Program-made: the position numbers and the translations under genes
Assembly: GCA_937920725.1 (NCBI GenBank)
Contig: CALEUW010000013.1
Location: 1-64,000 of the forward strand
Reading direction: 5' to 3'
Length of the DNA stretch: 64,000 nucleotides
Source of the DNA: UMGS1601 sp900553335
GTDB lineage: Bacteria > Bacillota > Clostridia > Oscillospirales > Ruminococcaceae
The notes under the pieces: generated by a model
Seen by the model: only the letters and a program-made list of their open reading frames with translations
Database searches by the model: none
Told to the model about the DNA's origin: nothing
Shown here: in pieces, positions 62,226 through 64,000 of the stretch
How positions within the stretch are numbered: the stretch's first letter is position 1
How the letters are laid out: each line of letters starts with the position of its first letter

Positions 62226-63683
62226 ATGGATGAAACAACGAGAAAATTAAGAAACTACTTTGATGAAATGGTAGTTTATAAGGATCTTAAGAGTAGCAAC
62301 TTCTTTTCAGCATTAAGTTTACCATCTTTTACACGAGACTGGCTTTTAAGACGCTTTGCTGATGAAGAGGGCCGCTTTGATAATGAAGAACTTGCTGAAT
62401 TTGTAAAAAAATTCATTCCAAAGAAAAATGATTGGACAGCAATTAAAAGCAGAATAGTTAAGGATAATGAGCATGTAAGAATGCTGGCAAAAATCTCCGT
62501 TGAAGTTGATGTACGGACCGGACAAGCTGCATTTACTCTTCCTGATTTTGGACTTTCCACGAAGGAAACCATTATTGAGGATGATGTCTGGTTTGAATAT
62601 AAAGAGCAACTGATAAGTGGTCATGAAGTTTGGGGGATGATTGAACTTGGATACAGATTGCCAGACGATTCAGTAACACCACATATTCCTGGTAAGATTC
62701 GTTTGATAAGCTTCAAAAACTTTTGTCCATATGAAATCGATACCGAGTATTACAAAGTTGCCAGATCAAAATTTGACGTAAAAGAGTGGATAGATATCTT
62801 ACTCGGTGCAGTTGACTACAATGCAGCAGGATATAGTAGTGACGAAGAAAAACTTACAATGCTTACTCGTCTACTTCCATTTGTGGAAAAGAGACTCAAT
62901 CTTATTGAGTTGGCACCCAAAGGCACTGGCAAATCGTATTTGTTTGGTCGGGTTAGCCGTTATGGATGGCTGTCCAGCGGAGGCGTTATGTCTCGCGCAA
63001 AAATGTTCTATGACATTTCGAAGAGGACGGAAGGATTAGTATCGGGGAATGACTTTATCACATTGGATGAAGTGCAGACTATTTCTTTTACCGACGTAGA
63101 TGAGATGCGTGCAGCCTTGAAAGGTTATCTTGAATCTGGCGTATTTACTGTAGGGAATTATGAAGGTACAGCGTCATCTGGTGTAATCCTTTGCGGAAAC
63201 ATTTCAAAAGAAACCATGGACAATGATGGCACAACAGATATGTTCTGCGAACTACCTTCTGTGTTCCATGAATCAGCATTGATTGAACGATTCCACGGAT
63301 TTATTAAAGGTTGGAATATTCCTAGAATGAATGATGATTTGAAAATCTCGGGATGGGCGCTTAATTCGGAATACTTTTGTTCCATTCTGCACGAATTGAG
63401 AGATGATACCGCTTATAGATCTATTGTTGATGCTTTAGTTATCGTTCCTTCTGGAGCAGACACAAGAGACACCGAGGCGGTTAAGAGGATTGCAACTGCA
63501 TATTTGAAATTACTCTTCCCTCATGTGAGAAAGCCTGAAGATATTGATTCCAGAGATTTCAACAGATACTGTTTACGTAGAGCGTGTAATATGCGTGCAA
63601 CTATACGCATGCAGCTTGGAATTATGGACAGCGAGTATCGCGGAAAAGATATTCCTGCATTTAAGGTGGCTGAGATAAAGTAA
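62226..63683 (+). CDS. brxL: BrxL-like AAA protein, short form
   Basis: A 485-residue AAA+ protein with Walker A APKGTGKSYLF (K236), Walker B NDFITLDEVQT (D281, E282) and the second-region motif GVILCGNISKE. BrxL proteins of type 1 BREX have about 680 residues with a Lon-like C-terminal domain. This one ends after the AAA part, like the shorter BrxL family linked to type 4 BREX. It forms ring-like DNA-binding helicase assemblies in other systems. It overlaps the next start codon (TAATG). Confidence 0.85.
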   Translation: MDETTRKLRNYFDEMVVYKDLKSSNFFSALSLPSFTRDWLLRRFADEEGRFDNEELAEFVKKFIPKKNDWTAIKSRIVKDNEHVRMLAKISVEVDVRTGQAAFTLPDFGLSTKETIIEDDVWFEYKEQLISGHEVWGMIELGYRLPDDSVTPHIPGKIRLISFKNFCPYEIDTEYYKVARSKFDVKEWIDILLGAVDYNAAGYSSDEEKLTMLTRLLPFVEKRLNLIELAPKGTGKSYLFGRVSRYGWLSSGGVMSRAKMFYDISKRTEGLVSGNDFITLDEVQTISFTDVDEMRAALKGYLESGVFTVGNYEGTASSGVILCGNISKETMDNDGTTDMFCELPSVFHESALIERFHGFIKGWNIPRMNDDLKISGWALNSEYFCSILHELRDDTAYRSIVDALVIVPSGADTRDTEAVKRIATAYLKLLFPHVRKPEDIDSRDFNRYCLRRACNMRATIRMQLGIMDSEYRGKDIPAFKVAEIK

Positions 63684-63886
63684 TGGCAAAAACACATTCA
63701 TGTAAGGTATGCTTCAAGGAAAAACTTTCAAAGGACGAAATTGGAGCCACTAAAAAATTAATTGATCGAGATTCTAAAGAATTTTTCTGCATAGATTGCC
63801 TGGCAGACTATTTGGGATGCACCGTTGAAGATTTGCTGGACAAAATTGAAGAATTCAAGGAGGAAGGTTGTACTCTCTTTAAGTGA
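63683..63886 (+). CDS. Four-cysteine mini-protein between brxL and the desulfurase
   Basis: A 67-residue protein with CxxC at C7/C10 and C36/C39, fit to bind zinc or a metal cluster, plus C46 and C63. It starts KTHSCKVCFKEKL and has FFCIDCLADYLGCTVEDLL. The ATG overlaps the brxL stop (TAATG). It lies 9 bp before the desulfurase. No family is recognised. An adapter carrying sulfur between the desulfurase and the PAPS-reductase-like protein is one possibility, from position and cysteines only. Confidence 0.7.
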   Translation: MAKTHSCKVCFKEKLSKDEIGATKKLIDRDSKEFFCIDCLADYLGCTVEDLLDKIEEFKEEGCTLFK

Positions 63887-63895
63887 GGAATATTT

Positions 63896-64000
63896 ATGAA
63901 ACGCTTGATTTATGCCGATAATGCGGCAACAACAAAACTGGATACGGACGCGTTTGAGGCAATGAAGCCGTACTTGCTTGATGAGTACGGCAACGCTTCA
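63896..64000 (+). CDS. Cysteine desulfurase (IscS/DndA-like), N-terminus only
   Basis: 35 codons before the window edge: MKRLIYADNAATTKLDTDAF followed by EAMKPYLLDEYGNAS, the exact opening of the class V aminotransferase cysteine desulfurases (DNAATT, G-N-x-S). These take sulfur from cysteine as an enzyme persulfide, using PLP. GAGGAAT lies before the ATG. In the Dnd and Ssp systems a desulfurase supplies sulfur for DNA phosphorothioation. Whether this one is specific to this operon or is an Isc enzyme needs the rest of the gene. Confidence 0.85.
   Translation, partial: MKRLIYADNAATTKLDTDAFEAMKPYLLDEYGNAS

Larger units (their letters stand above)
43627..64000. mobile_element. Mobile region inserted in cotJC (right end not in window)
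   Basis: The left edge is set by the break in cotJC and the adjacent large serine recombinase and TnpW-like gene, as in the Tn4451/Tn5397 group. Downstream genes (RNase III, AAA nuclease, BREX-like operon) are accessory functions. No second cotJC piece is seen to the right, so the other end lies beyond the window. Whether one or several elements make up the region cannot be decided here. Confidence 0.5.

Overview
The window looks like the chromosome of a low-GC, anaerobic, spore-former-lineage gut Firmicute (Clostridia, most like Ruminococcus and relatives). This is inferred from the gene content: cellobiose phosphorylase, rubredoxin, lactate dehydrogenase, acetate kinase, a 2-hydroxyacyl-CoA dehydratase activase, a CotJC spore-coat remnant, and many TTG starts. 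No species can be named from the sequence alone.

Layout. 1-43.6 kb is mostly ordinary backbone. It begins with the edge of a ribbon-helix-helix gene and an XRE remnant, then a YczE-like membrane protein and a secreted GH25 lysozyme with fibronectin-like repeats. A minus-strand block follows: rubredoxin, GH94 phosphorylase, lipid kinase, HisA, GNAT, TmcAL. Next come acetate kinase, a diaminopentanoate-dehydrogenase-like protein, LDH, two flavin split-barrel proteins, a GNAT and tRNA-Leu. The plus strand then carries a split dehydratase activase pair, a sialate O-acetylesterase and a radical SAM protein. After these come a TetR-controlled membrane operon, NAD synthetase, a flippase and a PC4-like protein. 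A minus-strand block holds a ROK regulator and a peptide-nutrition block (oppABCDF, an M24 dipeptidase, PepV, TyrA). A zinc-ribbon membrane protein, tRNA-Arg and an acyltransferase close the backbone. Four copies plus one fragment of a roughly 115-bp three-hairpin repeat are scattered through intergenic DNA.

At about 43.6 kb a spore-coat cotJC gene is cut off, and a mobile region starts next to a large serine recombinase and a TnpW-like small gene (Tn4451-group-like). This accessory region runs to the right edge. It carries a dead insertion sequence flanked by 25-bp direct repeats, a stand-alone RNase III with a coupled small acidic protein, a stretch of palindromes and 12-bp repeats, and a promoter with an overlapping inverted repeat in front of an AAA ATPase with a nuclease-like C-terminus.

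The most notable system starts at 51.5 kb. A tightly packed operon encodes an XRE regulator, a 595-residue protein of unknown function, a PAPS-reductase-like protein with SGGKDS and ferredoxin-like cysteines, a BrxC-like ATPase, PglZ, a short BrxL, a four-cysteine mini-protein and the start of a cysteine desulfurase. This matches a type 4 BREX core (PAPS reductase, BrxC, PglZ, BrxL; no methylase seen) joined to a sulfur-supply module. It suggests a sulfur-based DNA mark such as phosphorothioation rather than methylation. The operon continues past the window.
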